From the NCBI GenBank assembly GCA_022828595.1, contig JAKGHH010000004.1, positions 22,452,372 to 22,516,371 on the forward strand: a stretch of DNA of 64,000 nt. The letters are read 5' to 3'. The first letter of the stretch is position 1. Every line of letters begins with the position of its first letter. A model generated the notes under the pieces. The model ran no database searches. It worked only from the letters and a program-made list of their open reading frames with translations, and was not told where the DNA came from. This stretch comes from Nelumbo lutea. Taxonomy: Eukaryota; Streptophyta; Magnoliopsida; Proteales; Nelumbonaceae. The position numbers and the translations under genes are program-made. Below are positions 13,401 to 21,600 of the stretch, piece after piece.

Positions 13401-14987
13401 TCTTTTCTTTTCCTTTCCTTCTTTTTTTTTTCAGTCTTTTTATATGAGGTGTGCACGAGGCGTACGCCTCTAGCACACCTCATGATTCATGAAAAAAGCA
13501 CATGAGGCATATGCCTCAGAGGTGTCAGCACCTCTGACATATGCCTCAGGGCGTTCTGGGAGTGCCTCGCTTGGAGGCGCACCTCCAGGTGTATGCTTCC
13601 CACGCCTTTTAAAACACCGATATCAATTTTACATCCATTGACTATCATTTACAATTAAAAAGACAAGTGGAAAAGACTTCTTGTTTTGCTTTTAACTATT
13701 TTAATCTTTCTCCTAAGTTGTAATCATAGATCCAATGTGACAGGTTGTTAGGATTAATTTCCAAGTTTTTTGACCTTTTAAGACGCAAATATCTTTGGCT
13801 AGGAGTTAAAGGAATGCATCTTGTGTATGGTTTGAACCACTTTCCCTTTCCTATCAAAGGTCATCCAGCCCTATGTTGTCTACTAAATTTATCCGTGTTT
13901 GGGCTTTCCTCCAGTCAAACTTCGTGATTAGACACATTCCATGAAGTATGAACTCATTTCATTCAAGATCAACAAGTATCAAGCTTAGCCAACATAAACC
14001 ATCTTGTATAGTACTAATGTCAGTTTGCTTCTATTTATTGATTTAGGCTAGGTTTGGTTCTTTGGAAAATAAGGAATTTTCTCAATTTTCTTATAAAATA
14101 AGGAGAAAGCGTAGACTATGGTCATTTAGTAAAATAGTTATCGAAAAATGGCTATTTGGTAAAACAAAAGTTATTAACCATACAACCTGGTGAAAGTTAC
14201 TTTAGTGGGTATGTTTTAAGGAGATTAGATCTCATTTTTTTTCATCCAATTAAAAGCCTGCATGCACAAATTCCAACTTTAATGAAATTCATTAAATTCC
14301 CATAATACCCTCTAAAATGTAAAGCAACTTTTTATGATCATCAGACTCGTACATTATTTTGTAACACATATACTACCTTTTATACTAAGAGCAGTCACTT
14401 TGTGTGAAAAAATGCCAAAGGTTAGGAACATATCCGGTCCACCCCTACCAAGACTCCAGATAGTTGGGACTTAGGATCAACATTGTGTAATGGCCTTTAA
14501 AGACTACCTTCTTACAACTTTAAACTGATCAGAGTATCCCCTTATCTTCTAATGGACTGATCTTTAGTTACTCACCATTATTACCCATCGAAGACAACTA
14601 AAGTTCATACAGGTGGACCTTGATGTTATGTTATCTCTTCTTATCCACTTCCCTGTTTCTTATGGTATCATATATTCCACCAATTGTTTGTTTAGATTAC
14701 CTCTGACCTGTCACTGGTACCTTCACCTTGATGTTATATTCCCATATTATTGTTGCAGATCATGGAAAAGTCTTGGATGAATTTTTTCTCTCAACAGCAG
14801 GTAGATCAAAATTTATTGTCTTTTAAGTTTTAACTACACGGTATAGATCAGTTCAGTTTTATTGCCTTCTCAAGTTGGTCATACTGTATATCCTTTTCAA
14901 TTGACAGGAAAGTTCCAGACTGATATAGGAAAGAATTGGGCAGCTGAAATTACATCACGAAGAAATTTAAGGTTAGGAAAGGCTTAA
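972..14987 (+). CDS. HDDC2: HDDC2-like HD-domain 5'-deoxynucleotidase (3' seven exons)
   Basis: Exons are 972-1096, 2672-2709, 3796-3906, 3996-4075, 9670-9706, 14759-14800 and 14908-14987 (stop TAA). All use GT/AG borders and the phases join without a break, giving 170 residues. The product matches the HDDC2/YfbR family of metal-dependent phosphohydrolases, which dephosphorylate deoxynucleoside monophosphates. The metal-binding HD pattern is visible: His in [10 protein letters not shown], the HD pair in IVHDIAEA, and Asp in VKDFDKVEM. The C-terminus ([14 protein letters not shown]) is also typical. The first exon here starts in phase 0 at TTKRKGW, so the initiator Met and any transit peptide lie upstream. 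Introns 4 (5,594 bp) and 5 (5,052 bp) are swollen by transposons, but no exon is damaged. The gene looks functional; its family is certain, its compartment is not. Confidence 0.92.
1661..2188. mobile_element. Tourist-like (PIF/Harbinger) MITE, copy 1
   Basis: The ends are inverted: GGGTTCATTTGGTTCCC at the left and the reverse complement of GGGTCCCTTTGGTTTGC at the right. A 3-bp TGA flanks both sides (1658-1660 and 2189-2191). The interior repeats short 'ggaatgggattcc'-like words and has an AT-rich TAATAA core. It has no coding capacity. A second copy lies at 49345-49626. The TIR type and 3-bp duplication point to PIF/Harbinger, although TGA is not the usual TWA. It lies in HDDC2 intron 1 of the window. 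Confidence 0.75.
2710..3795 (+). other. HDDC2 intron with G-run and possible LINE tail
   Basis: No gene is seen in this intron. It holds an 11-base G run at 3519-3529. At about 3600-3640 there is an 'attttaataaaag...ttattcatcaaaaaa' stretch resembling the 3' tails of the LINEs elsewhere in the window. No RNase H sequence could be read upstream of it, so a LINE call is not secure. Confidence 0.4.
4177..4673 (+). repeat. Diverged direct duplication in HDDC2 intron 4
   Basis: Segments 4177-4350 and 4495-4673 are direct copies. They share 'aatatgtg-atgcaattgttggca', 'tctccagggccaaaaggcaga' and 'gatctatttctttagatgg' words, with scattered substitutions and small indels. A shorter word, 'gttgtcattcccc', also recurs at about 4458 and 4688, so the duplication may extend beyond the two cores. 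The copies are non-coding and sit just after exon 4. Confidence 0.7.
4690..5324 (+). other. Unclassified intron sequence
   Basis: AT-rich HDDC2 intron 4 sequence. I see no coding potential, clear repeat ends or transposon motif. Confidence 0.5.
5325..5630 (-). mobile_element. LINE 3' fragment with RNase H remnant
   Basis: Read on the minus strand, 5560-5620 encodes an EGDSK-like RNase H motif followed by a W-containing segment. Further on, a degenerate LAD-LA-QG motif lies near 5480-5500. The fragment ends near 5325 with 'ttttgctgataaaaaaaat', the tail form seen on other LINEs here. The upstream (5') part is cut off exactly where the hAT-like element begins at 5631. Confidence 0.65.
5631..5876. 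mobile_element. hAT-like non-autonomous element, 5' half only
   Basis: This matches the first ~250 bp of the complete element at 13029-13619. It starts CAATGTGTTAAAACGTGGAG, then has the 'cgaggcgtttcactacctagaggc' block, the paired 'aggcgtaagcctcc' words, the purine-rich stretch and the G run. The match stops just after the G run, where Copia sequence begins, so the 3' half and the right TIR are missing. The left flank cuts into a LINE, so this element inserted after the LINE. Confidence 0.7.
5960..6430 (-). pseudogene. pol: Copia reverse transcriptase remnant
   Basis: Two frames, 6200-6430 and 5960-6184, give successive RT blocks. The first has [29 protein letters not shown] and [10 protein letters not shown]; the second has [17 protein letters not shown] and the catalytic box VYVDDIII. 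The frames are separated by a stop and a shift. The RT enzyme would copy element RNA into DNA; this copy cannot be made as one protein. The RNase H domain that should follow is missing. Confidence 0.85.
6853..7498 (-). pseudogene. pol: Copia integrase remnant
   Basis: The frame 7223-7498 contains the GAG-pre-integrase and zinc-binding part: [12 protein letters not shown], then [11 protein letters not shown]. The frame 6853-7116 contains the catalytic core end: [10 protein letters not shown], in which the usual D of RSDN is replaced by N, then [20 protein letters not shown]. The two are out of frame and the substituted acid would itself abolish activity. A later fragment at 6623-6856 holds [21 protein letters not shown], typical of the region between integrase and RT. 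Confidence 0.85.
7561..7857 (-). pseudogene. pol: Copia aspartic protease remnant
   Basis: The minus-strand frame contains [15 protein letters not shown], the Copia protease active-site region; the usual DTGA/DSGA triad reads DYGA here. VTLANGT and [11 protein letters not shown] follow, as in the family. The protease would mature the Gag-Pol polyprotein. The altered triad and the stops around it indicate an inactive copy. Confidence 0.8.
8005..8620 (-). pseudogene. gag: Copia gag remnant
   Basis: The frame 8005-8433 holds [20 protein letters not shown] and the [14 protein letters not shown] block of the Copia Gag (UBN2/retrotran_gag) family, then a Gly/Arg-rich tail. Upstream on the minus strand (about 8440-8620) the N-terminal block [17 protein letters not shown] can be read across stops. 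Gag would form the particle shell. A short LINE-like insert interrupts the leader at 8847-8899. Confidence 0.8.
8847..8899 (+). mobile_element. Very short LINE-tail-like insertion in Copia leader
   Basis: A 53-bp insert ending 'ttttttgataaaa' is flanked by two exact copies of ACACCAAACAC (8836-8846 and 8900-8910). The end resembles the tails of LINEs in this window, such as the one ending at 63033. A long direct repeat plus an A-rich 3' end is the usual mark of target-primed LINE insertion, so I read it as an extremely 5'-truncated LINE on the + strand. The surrounding sequence is itself rich in 'accaaacac' words, which weakens the duplication evidence. Confidence 0.5.
9151..9166 (-). other. 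Copia primer-binding site
   Basis: On the minus strand the sequence TGGTATCAGAGCCTGG directly follows the LTR end. TGGTATCAGAGC is the common plant primer-binding site for initiator tRNA-Met, used to start minus-strand DNA synthesis. Confidence 0.9.
9167..9453 (-). repeat. Copia 5' LTR
   Basis: A 287-bp LTR read on the minus strand, beginning TGTTAAAATACAG and ending CCAATTAACA, immediately before the primer-binding site. The TG...CA termini are canonical. The partner 3' LTR has been lost, so age cannot be estimated from LTR divergence. Confidence 0.8.
10003..10486 (+). repeat. Tandem duplication with CT microsatellites
   Basis: Two head-to-tail copies of a ~240-bp unit (10003-10240 and 10241-10486) begin 'tcatttatttgcataaattt' and end 'ccccaaaaggttgtag'. 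Each contains a (CT)n run, near 10131-10149 and 10371-10404. The runs differ in length and the copies differ at a few bases and small indels. The block lies in HDDC2 intron 5. Confidence 0.9.
10513..12490 (+). mobile_element. L1-type LINE, 5'-truncated
   Basis: This sense-strand insert in HDDC2 intron 5 begins within reverse transcriptase. At 10566-10799 it reads [11 protein letters not shown], then [22 protein letters not shown], the L1 RT C-terminal block. A degenerate zinc-binding (zf-RVT) region follows at about 11400-11800. The RNase H domain is at 11862-12233 (YFDGSSKGN, then IKGDSKL) with a degenerate [12 protein letters not shown] at about 12299-12334. It ends with 'tgttgtcgataagaaaaag' near 12490. 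Many stops make it inactive. Confidence 0.85.
13029..13619. mobile_element. hAT-like non-autonomous element with 8-bp duplication
   Basis: A 591-bp element bounded by exact 8-bp direct repeats ATATCAAT (13021-13028 and 13620-13627). The TIRs are CAATGTTTTAAAACATGG and, reading inward from the right, CGGTGTTTTAAAAGGCGTGG. An 8-bp duplication with a CA(R)TG-like end fits the hAT superfamily. Inside are paired 'aggcRtaagcctcc' words near each end, a purine-rich tract (about 13145-13205), a G run and a ~125-base pyrimidine tract (about 13310-13435). It encodes nothing plausible. A half copy lies at 5631-5876. Confidence 0.85.
13628..14757 (+). other. HDDC2 intron 5, unclassified
   Basis: No gene or complete element is recognised. 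A sequence starting 'ggctaggtttggttctttgg' at about 14046 resembles the end of a Tourist-like MITE, but I could not find a matching right end. Confidence 0.4.
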
Positions 14988-16135
14988 CTAATCATCTTTC
15001 TCTAAGCTAAGTGATGTATTTTGCGTCCCTGATTTTATATCAACCCCAGCTCACCCTTCCCACCCTCCTTTGGCCTTTCCTATCCACTACAGTTATATTG
15101 AAAGGTTGATAGGTGGAATTTTTACATCATAACTTGTATCTTTTGAAGCTCAATAAAACGTTGATTTGCCTAAGCCATGGCAAATGACAGTAAAGGGTTT
15201 ATAGCTCTGACTCTGATAAGATTTGAGCTTCGTTGCCTCAATGGCTCAATGTTAACAAAATCAAAATGATTGGTGCCATAGCTGTTGAGTTCTTGTAAAT
15301 TTGATTTATATATTTTCTTAGAAAAATTGATTTATATCTTTAACAGCTTGGTTTATGGCAGTTGAAAACTGGTTTAAGATTGTTGAAAGAACAAATAATT
15401 TCAGCAACTTGAAAAGCTTGGGTTGTCAGCTTGATAGTTGGAATACATGATGTTTAAACAAGTTTACTGGAGTGTAGACTAGAAACTAAAGGCTCACAGG
15501 CAGTTGCTTGGAATCATAAACAAGAGATCTATTTATCTGGAACATTCATTCCAGGGGACGCCTCTTGATTTTTATCCACCCAATCCAAGCAAATCAAACA
15601 CGAAACTGATGATATTGAAAGTAACAAATACTCCAGAGTCTAGATGTTATATGCATCTCATTATAATGTTAATGAGGGTTGGAGGATGATGGGATTATTG
15701 TGTGCTGTATGGATTCCATGAACCCTTGAAGTATATGCCCATTCACTTGAAGTTTGCCTAATACAAGGATCATGATCAAGGTTCAAACTCCGTTTTCTGC
15801 GGAGGATGCAAATTATGACTCCGGATTTACTACAAAATCCTGTACAATGGGGCTATGCAACCCGCTCATGAGTAAAAACATAGGCAATCCATACAGTTAC
15901 CAAGTGTGTTTGCTTATGATTGAGTTACATCATAGCCTGTCATTGAATGGGCACCAGATTGCGACAAGATTCCCTGCCCTGCTATGAAAACGTAAGAGTC
16001 CAGCTGCACATTGGAAGCATCACCCCGTGAATTTAACATACATGTAAGCCCCATGAATTTGACATACATGTAAGGAAGATATTTCCAATGGGGCTGGATG
16101 CTATGTTATTTGTCCCTTGGGTATGGCAGGAAGAT
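14988..16135 (+). other. HDDC2 3' flank and start of spacer
   Basis: This region follows the HDDC2 stop codon and should contain its 3' UTR; AATAAA-like words occur near 15150, but no site can be assigned. From about 15990 a dispersed repeat begins ('gaagcatcaccccgtgaattt', 'ggaagatatttccaatgggg') that recurs in part near 19260 and 42040. It continues to about 16740 and is interrupted by the hAT-like element at 16144. Confidence 0.4.
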
Positions 16136-16143
16136 GTTCCCAA

Positions 16144-16670
16144 TAGGAATGGCAATGGGTAGGGTACCTAAACCCATCTAACTTTTCATCTCAATTTTTT
16201 AAACCCATTAAACCTGGCCCGACCTTCTTACCCTTCTTAATGCTTATAGTGTGACTTGAACCAGTTCAATTAATGATAGTGCCAAATCTCTTAACACTAA
16301 TTTAAGCCACTAAACCATTTCATCTTTTGTGTTATTTAATAAACTAAAATAGATTTTATTAATTTTTGTCTTCATTGGAACAATAAATACATGTATATGA
16401 TTAACAATTCCAAATAAAATATTAATAATAGATTAATTATCTTTGTACTTAAAGTTTATAAATTTGTGCATGATATATAATATAATAGGTTCATATTTAT
16501 GCATCCCAGGTATCGGGTATTGAATACCCTAAAGTCAAAACCCAAACCCGTCCCAAATCCTATAGGATTTTTATCTAAAATCCCAAACCCTATGGGGTTT
16601 TGATAAACGGGTCCTATTAGAATCGGGACGGGTCAGATGCCCGAAAATTCCCATGAAATTGCCATCCCTA
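16144..16670. mobile_element. hAT-like MITE with exact 8-bp duplication
   Basis: A 527-bp element with TIRs TAGGAATGGCAATGGG and, from the right, TAGGGATGGCAATTTC. It is flanked by exact GTTCCCAA duplications (16136-16143 and 16671-16678). The interior is AT-rich and non-coding, with subterminal repeats of a 'aaacccYat' type. It sits inside an older dispersed repeat whose two halves (to 16143 and from 16679) rejoin as a 'gttcccaatgcttt' sequence. Confidence 0.8.
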
Positions 16671-17001
16671 GTTCCCAATGCTTTCTTTTAATGACTTGTG
16701 GGTATGGGATGTGGGAACAGTTTGTGGGCACAAGATTCAATCTTCTTCATAGTATTCCTCCTCGGCAAAAAAAGAAAAAAAAGAAAAAAAAATTAATAAA
16801 AAAAAGAAAAAGAAGAAGGAAATTAATTGAAATATGTTGGGGTCAACTTGAGAATTTATCATTGAATGGTTCACTTGAGAATTCATCCCTGAGTATGTAT
16901 AAAGTGCTACACAACGAGTTTGGATGAGTGTATTTATGATAATACATGTCCCATATCGTTTGGTGCTTCTACTCATGTACCTAAAACTTAAAAGCCAGTG
17001 T

Positions 17002-18948
17002 TAGGATGCTCATCAAATCGATTAACCAAATTGACCCAACTACTCTAATTGGTTGGCTTTTTAGTATTTTCGGTTGGTTTTAGTTCACAATTTTTCTAAC
17101 CTGACAAAGTCGGGTTGGGCCAGTTTCATTTTGGTTATTTATTATCCAACTAAAACCAATCCAATATATATGTATATATATTAGTTTTTTATACTTTAAA
17201 TTTGAAGTTTTCAATTTAAAGAAGTAGGAAAATTTCCATATTTCATAGTCTAAAATATTTTATATTGTAAACTTAATTTTTTAACGATACCACTGTAATT
17301 TTTAAACTTAATTTTTTAAGTTTAAATCTTTTGAATCGAATCAAACCGATACAACCCTAGATGATCGGTTTTCATTAATGGTTAGTATATTTTGGGTGGC
17401 CAATTTCCCAATCTGATCAAGTGATCAAACTGATACAACCCTAGCTAATCGGTTTTCAAGGTTCAAAGTATCGGAAACGTCGAGTGTATTGGAAAAGCAA
17501 TTTTAAGAGACGTATCGGGATACGCCTTGGATACACATGCATATTGGAGAAAAAGTAAGATACACATAGATACACTTGGAAACTCTATAAATACTTTAGT
17601 GAATCATAAAAATACATCAACAACACTCTATAAATACTTTAGTGAATCATTAAACTAATATATTTTAATGGTTTTATGAATAAATATATTGTAGCTAATT
17701 ATAACTTCATTAAAAATCCTATGCTTAACTATAATTTATAAATTATAATTCTTAAGTTTTAATGTTTTATGGGATGGGAAAAACCAAACTCTCCTATCCA
17801 ACCATAAAACATGCATTGGCACAACTTCTATGTGAAATTATAATTAATAATTATTTATTATTCCAAAAATTATATAAAAAATGAACATTATATAATATAT
17901 TCAAAATAGTTATTAAAGAATAAATTTCAATTCCTTTGTGAATATGATAGATCATCCATAGAATTATAATATATTCAATAATTGTGATCAAATAATAAAA
18001 TATAATTAATTAATTATTTTTAATTCTAAAAATATAAAAATGAAAAATTATTATTAAAAAAGAAATATCAATTAATCTGTGGATATCATCCATAGAATTA
18101 TAATATATTCAGTTGTTGTGATCAAATGATAAAATATAATTAATTATTATATATTTTTTAATTCTAAAAATATAAAAAAATATTAAAAAAGAAATTTCAA
18201 TTGCTCTATGGATATGATAGATAAATCCATAGATCTAAAACATACTTAATCTTTATAGGCAAAGAAAAAATTACATTTTCAAATTTTTTGTTAATTTATA
18301 TTTCCCCAAATATCTTCCTAAAATTTCCTTAAATCTACTGATAACACAAAAAAAATGATTTTGAATGTAAGAAATGAAGATCAACATAAATTTAAACATC
18401 CAAGAAAAAAAAGAGAAATCACAAGATTTTATAAAAAAATGAAAAAAATTATCTATTTTTGCCATATTTTTTCAAAATTTGAAAAATTTTTTAAAAAAAA
18501 TTAATGATTCACACTTGTTTCTTGCAAACTTTTGCAAATCTAGCACTCTAGGAATGAAGTTTGGAGTTTTAGAGTCATTTGGGGGTGAAAAAAGGCTTAT
18601 TTTGGGAAAAAGTAGATTGCTTTCCCCCTTTATTTTTTTTTAAGTTTTTGGATGTATCTTTTTCGTCAATACACTATCGATAGGCCCCGATACACCCCTG
18701 ATACGCCCCAATACGGGTCTGATATGCATGCAAAAAGATGAAACATCTGATTTCCATGCGTATCCCGTATCTATTTTTCAAACGATATGATACACCCTGT
18801 ATCAGGCGTATCATATTGAAATTTTAAACCTTGCTGGTTTTCATTAATGATTGGTTAATTTTTGGTGACCAATTTCCTAACCTGGCTAGGTCAATTCAGT
18901 TGACCAAGGAGCATGCAACCAAACTCATCTGACCCATGGACACCCTTA
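17002..18948. mobile_element. Older hAT-like element with nested insert
   Basis: The left end TAGGATGCTCATC and right end (reading inward) TAAGGGTGTCCATG form an imperfect TIR. The flanks gccagtgt (16994-17001) and tccaatgt (18949-18956) match at six of eight bases. The element's own sequence, with 'atcggttttcattaatggttag' on one side and 'ggttttcattaatgattgg' on the other, is split by the element at 17459-18835. Boundaries are less certain than for the insert. Confidence 0.5.
17459..18835. mobile_element. Nested 1.4-kb AT-rich TIR element
   Basis: Bounded by exact GGTTTTCA repeats (17451-17458 and 18836-18843). The ends carry 'aaggttcaaagtatcgg' and, from the right, 'aaggtttaaaatttcaatatg'. 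Both ends are rich in 'gatacgcc', 'gtatcggg' and 'atgcatat' words; the core is very AT-rich, with a repeated 'tatgatagat--atccatagaattataa' motif. No transposase is encoded. The 8-bp repeat suits hAT, but the long, complex subterminal regions also recall Mutator-like elements. Confidence 0.65.
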
Positions 18949-18959
18949 TCCAATGTCAT

Positions 18960-19200
18960 GCACCCTCATCCAATGATCAAAAATTTGTCACATATCGGCT
19001 TGTATCAGTTGATATATATTGTATTGAGGCCTTCTCGATATGCCCCTACAGGGGGTAGCTGGGACATAAAACGACCCCTCTGAACCAGTTTTGAAAAAAA
19101 AAATAAATAAAACACAAAAAAAGCACTGATATAGGATGATGCACCCTACCGACATATCAACCTGTATGGATACTTAGAACCTTGCTCCCATCTATGCTTT
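18960..19200. repeat. Fragment related to the 17459 element
   Basis: 'cacatatcggcttgtatcag', 'ggccttctcgatatgcccc' and 'gatacttagaaccttgctccc' echo the end sequences of the nested element at 17459-18835. It appears to be a short, diverged relative; its boundaries are unclear. Confidence 0.4.
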
Positions 19201-19618
19201 GACAACACTCAAAATCTGCTACTCACAAATTTTCACACATCTCTACACATAAAGTACCTCTGCTTTGTATTGAGAACATCTCCCCATGAATGAAAGGGAG
19301 ATATTCCTAATGCACAACTGAAATGTCCCGTGGGTAGGGATTGTGGGAACAACTTGTGAACAGCAGATCCGAGCCCCTCCAAAGGGTTTGTTTTTTATAA
19401 CAATCCACTATTGGGCCTTGAGGAGAGTAAGCTTATCTAAACAAAGTAAACAACTAAGGGCAAGTTCCGAAAGAATATAAATACAAATAATTAGAAAACA
19501 GGATTTGCTATTCATGTCCTTTAGTGAGCTTCCAATAAAACCAACCAATGAGTCTTATATGTGGCAAGTTAATTTGGAGCATGAAAGGAATACCTCAGTT
19601 TTTCTCTCTCTGCCCTTA

Positions 19619-20010
19619 GGCTTAGTTTGGGAAGAATAGCATAGTGCAAATATAGATTTAGGTTGTGTTTGGTATCATTGCCACTTTTAATTGCAATGTT
19701 TTAAATACGATTTTTTTTGTGAAATTGCCTTATCACATCATACCACATAACCACTTTCACTAAAAAAATATAAGCATTAGATTGGGTGTTGGCAATTATA
19801 GTAGAAACATCAAATTTGACGTTTTATGAAAAAACAACAATGCTTCCAAATGTTATATTGATAACTCAAAGCATTTGTGTTAGAAACAAATATATTCTCA
19901 TAAAATTTGTATTAACCAACCTAAAATGGTACCAAACATAACATTAGAAATACAGAACACAAGGCTTTACACTCTACATATTTATATTTATAATCTTTCC
20001 AAACTGAGCC
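19619..20010. mobile_element. Tourist-like MITE interrupted by another
   Basis: The outer element has ends GGCTTAGTTTGGGAAG and, from the right, GGCTCAGTTTGGAAAG. It shares 'tgcaaatat' subterminal words with the short relative at 59759-59862. Its flanking trinucleotides are TTA and TAA, so the duplication is not exact. It is split by an inner MITE at 19661-19943. Confidence 0.65.
19661..19943. mobile_element. Inner Tourist-like MITE
   Basis: The ends GGTTGTGTTTGGTA and, from the right, a TGTTATGTTTGGTACC segment form an imperfect TIR. Exact TTA duplications flank it (19658-19660 and 19944-19946), as expected for PIF/Harbinger. It is 283 bp, AT-rich and non-coding, and inserted into the outer MITE. 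Confidence 0.7.
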
Positions 20011-20514
20011 TAAAGGAAAATTGAAATCATTTTGTCATGTATGCAAAATAAGCCTATTTTGTTGGTATATAAGTTTTATATTAAAAATTATAAACAACTA
20101 ATATTCGTAAGAACCATGATTCAAAGTGGGTCATATGCTTGATAGTTGATACGCACTACAGGGTTGAAAGTGTGACCGATCTAGTAGGTTCCCAATCCCT
20201 ATCTAATGGATCGTCTGAATTTACCACAAGATATCTAAAGTCTAAACACTGCAAGATTATGTGGATTTTGAAGGGAAGTTCCCTGTTTGACCCACTAGTT
20301 AGCCTTTTTTTTTTTTTAACAACTACGGTTCTTTTTGATGTTGCTTGCAACTTTTGGGGCCAACACAAATTTGTGAGAAGATACCTTTTTCTATCACAAA
20401 CCTTTTGGGTTGGTTTATTCAAATTGGCATTTCAACCTGCAATGCAAAATTTGATATTTTGTCACAAAATGCTAATGATCAATAAATTGAATAGAAGGGG
20501 CAATGGTGCCAAAC

Positions 20515-20975
20515 AATACCTATATCCAAGATTCAAAGTATTAGTATCGCAAAGAATATTGGAAAGGCAAATTTATGATAAGTATCATGCTACATTTTTT
20601 ATATGGTGGAATGATTACAATTCACAGAAAAACTCATATAGATCCTACAAATGTATCAGTAACACTAAACCGATTCTAAAACGAAACCATTTTGGTTATC
20701 GGTTTTCAGTCGACGGTTCGACCATTCGATTCGAATGGACAGTCCGTTCTAACAAAAAAATTAAGAAAATAATTAAAAATAAAAAATGGCCAAAATCATT
20801 GAACGGGTTGATGGGTCAATGGTTCAACCACCCAGATCAGCAGGTCGTTGACTGATTCAATGGTCTTTTTCTAGGGATTGGGTATGGGGTAAAATGGAAC
20901 CGGTTGCCTGAATGGTTCCCAGGCTAAACAGTCTAACCATCCAAGTCAATGGCGGTTCGAAAACCATGACATGAA
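20515..20975. repeat. Probable degenerate TIR repeat
   Basis: 'aagattcaaagtattagtatcg' at the left resembles the end of the 17459 element. The 'ttatcggttttcagtcgacggttcg' and 'ggcggttcgaaaaccatgac' segments are the type of sequence found at hAT-like MITE ends. I could not define paired ends. The 238-codon frame running across this region is judged to be chance. Confidence 0.35.
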
Positions 20976-21057
20976 CTATACGAGGCGACACGGGTGGAAT
21001 GGCCCAATTTAAACCTTGTATCTCTAATCTCTATCATGGCATCAAATGGGTCAGAAT

Positions 21058-21592
21058 TAGGGGTTCAACTTGGGTGGGCCCATCTCGAACCCAAATCAGC
21101 CCAACCCAGAATTTTACATAGGCTAGGCTCGGATTTTGGATCCTCAAGCTGGGCTCGGGCCCAAGAAGTCAGTTTTTTTTTTTTTTTGGCCGGGCTTGGG
21201 CCTATCCCTTAGGTAGCCCGAACCCAGCCCAATTATATACATTTATACATATATATATATGTATATATATGTAAATGTTGCATACATATTTACATATATA
21301 TACATGCATATTTGTATATATAACATTTGTATAGATATTTTGCATGAATATTTACATACACACATAGATATATAGATATATATATTTGCATAAATACATT
21401 TATAAATATATAATTTTAGAGTGGGTTCATTAACCAACCCGAGCCCAACCCAAATGCATCAAATTATAGGACAGGCTAGGCTTGGGTTGGGAAAGTCGGA
21501 CTTGACCTTGGGCTCAGGCCTTAGGCCCAAATTTTAGGGCCAGGCCTGGGTTGACCATAAAGCTGGTCCAACCCGCCCGGCTTGCACCCCTA
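21058..21592. mobile_element. hAT-like MITE with exact 8-bp duplication and TA-rich core
   Basis: A 535-bp element with TIRs TAGGGGTTCAACTTGGGTGG and, from the right, TAGGGGTGCAAGCCGGGCGG. Exact GTCAGAAT duplications flank it (21050-21057 and 21593-21600). The arms are GC-rich with many 'gcccaaccc'/'gggcttggg' words. The core (about 21235-21420) is almost pure alternating TA/CA sequence. It is non-coding. A poly-T run lies near 21174. Confidence 0.85.
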
Positions 21593-21600
21593 GTCAGAAT

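Noticed and set aside
13268..13505. Lys/Glu-rich and Phe/Ser-rich frames
   Set aside because: They simply translate the pyrimidine tract of the hAT-like element.
13745..13927. 60-codon frame in HDDC2 intron 5
   Set aside because: No domain or splice context; consistent with chance.
20139..20855. 238-codon open frame on the + strand
   Set aside because: It crosses several repeat types, has low-complexity Lys/Asn-rich stretches, resembles no family I know, and its composition matches the surrounding AT-rich non-coding DNA.
21243..21437. Tyr/Ile-rich minus-strand frame
   Set aside because: Translation of a TA/CA microsatellite core.
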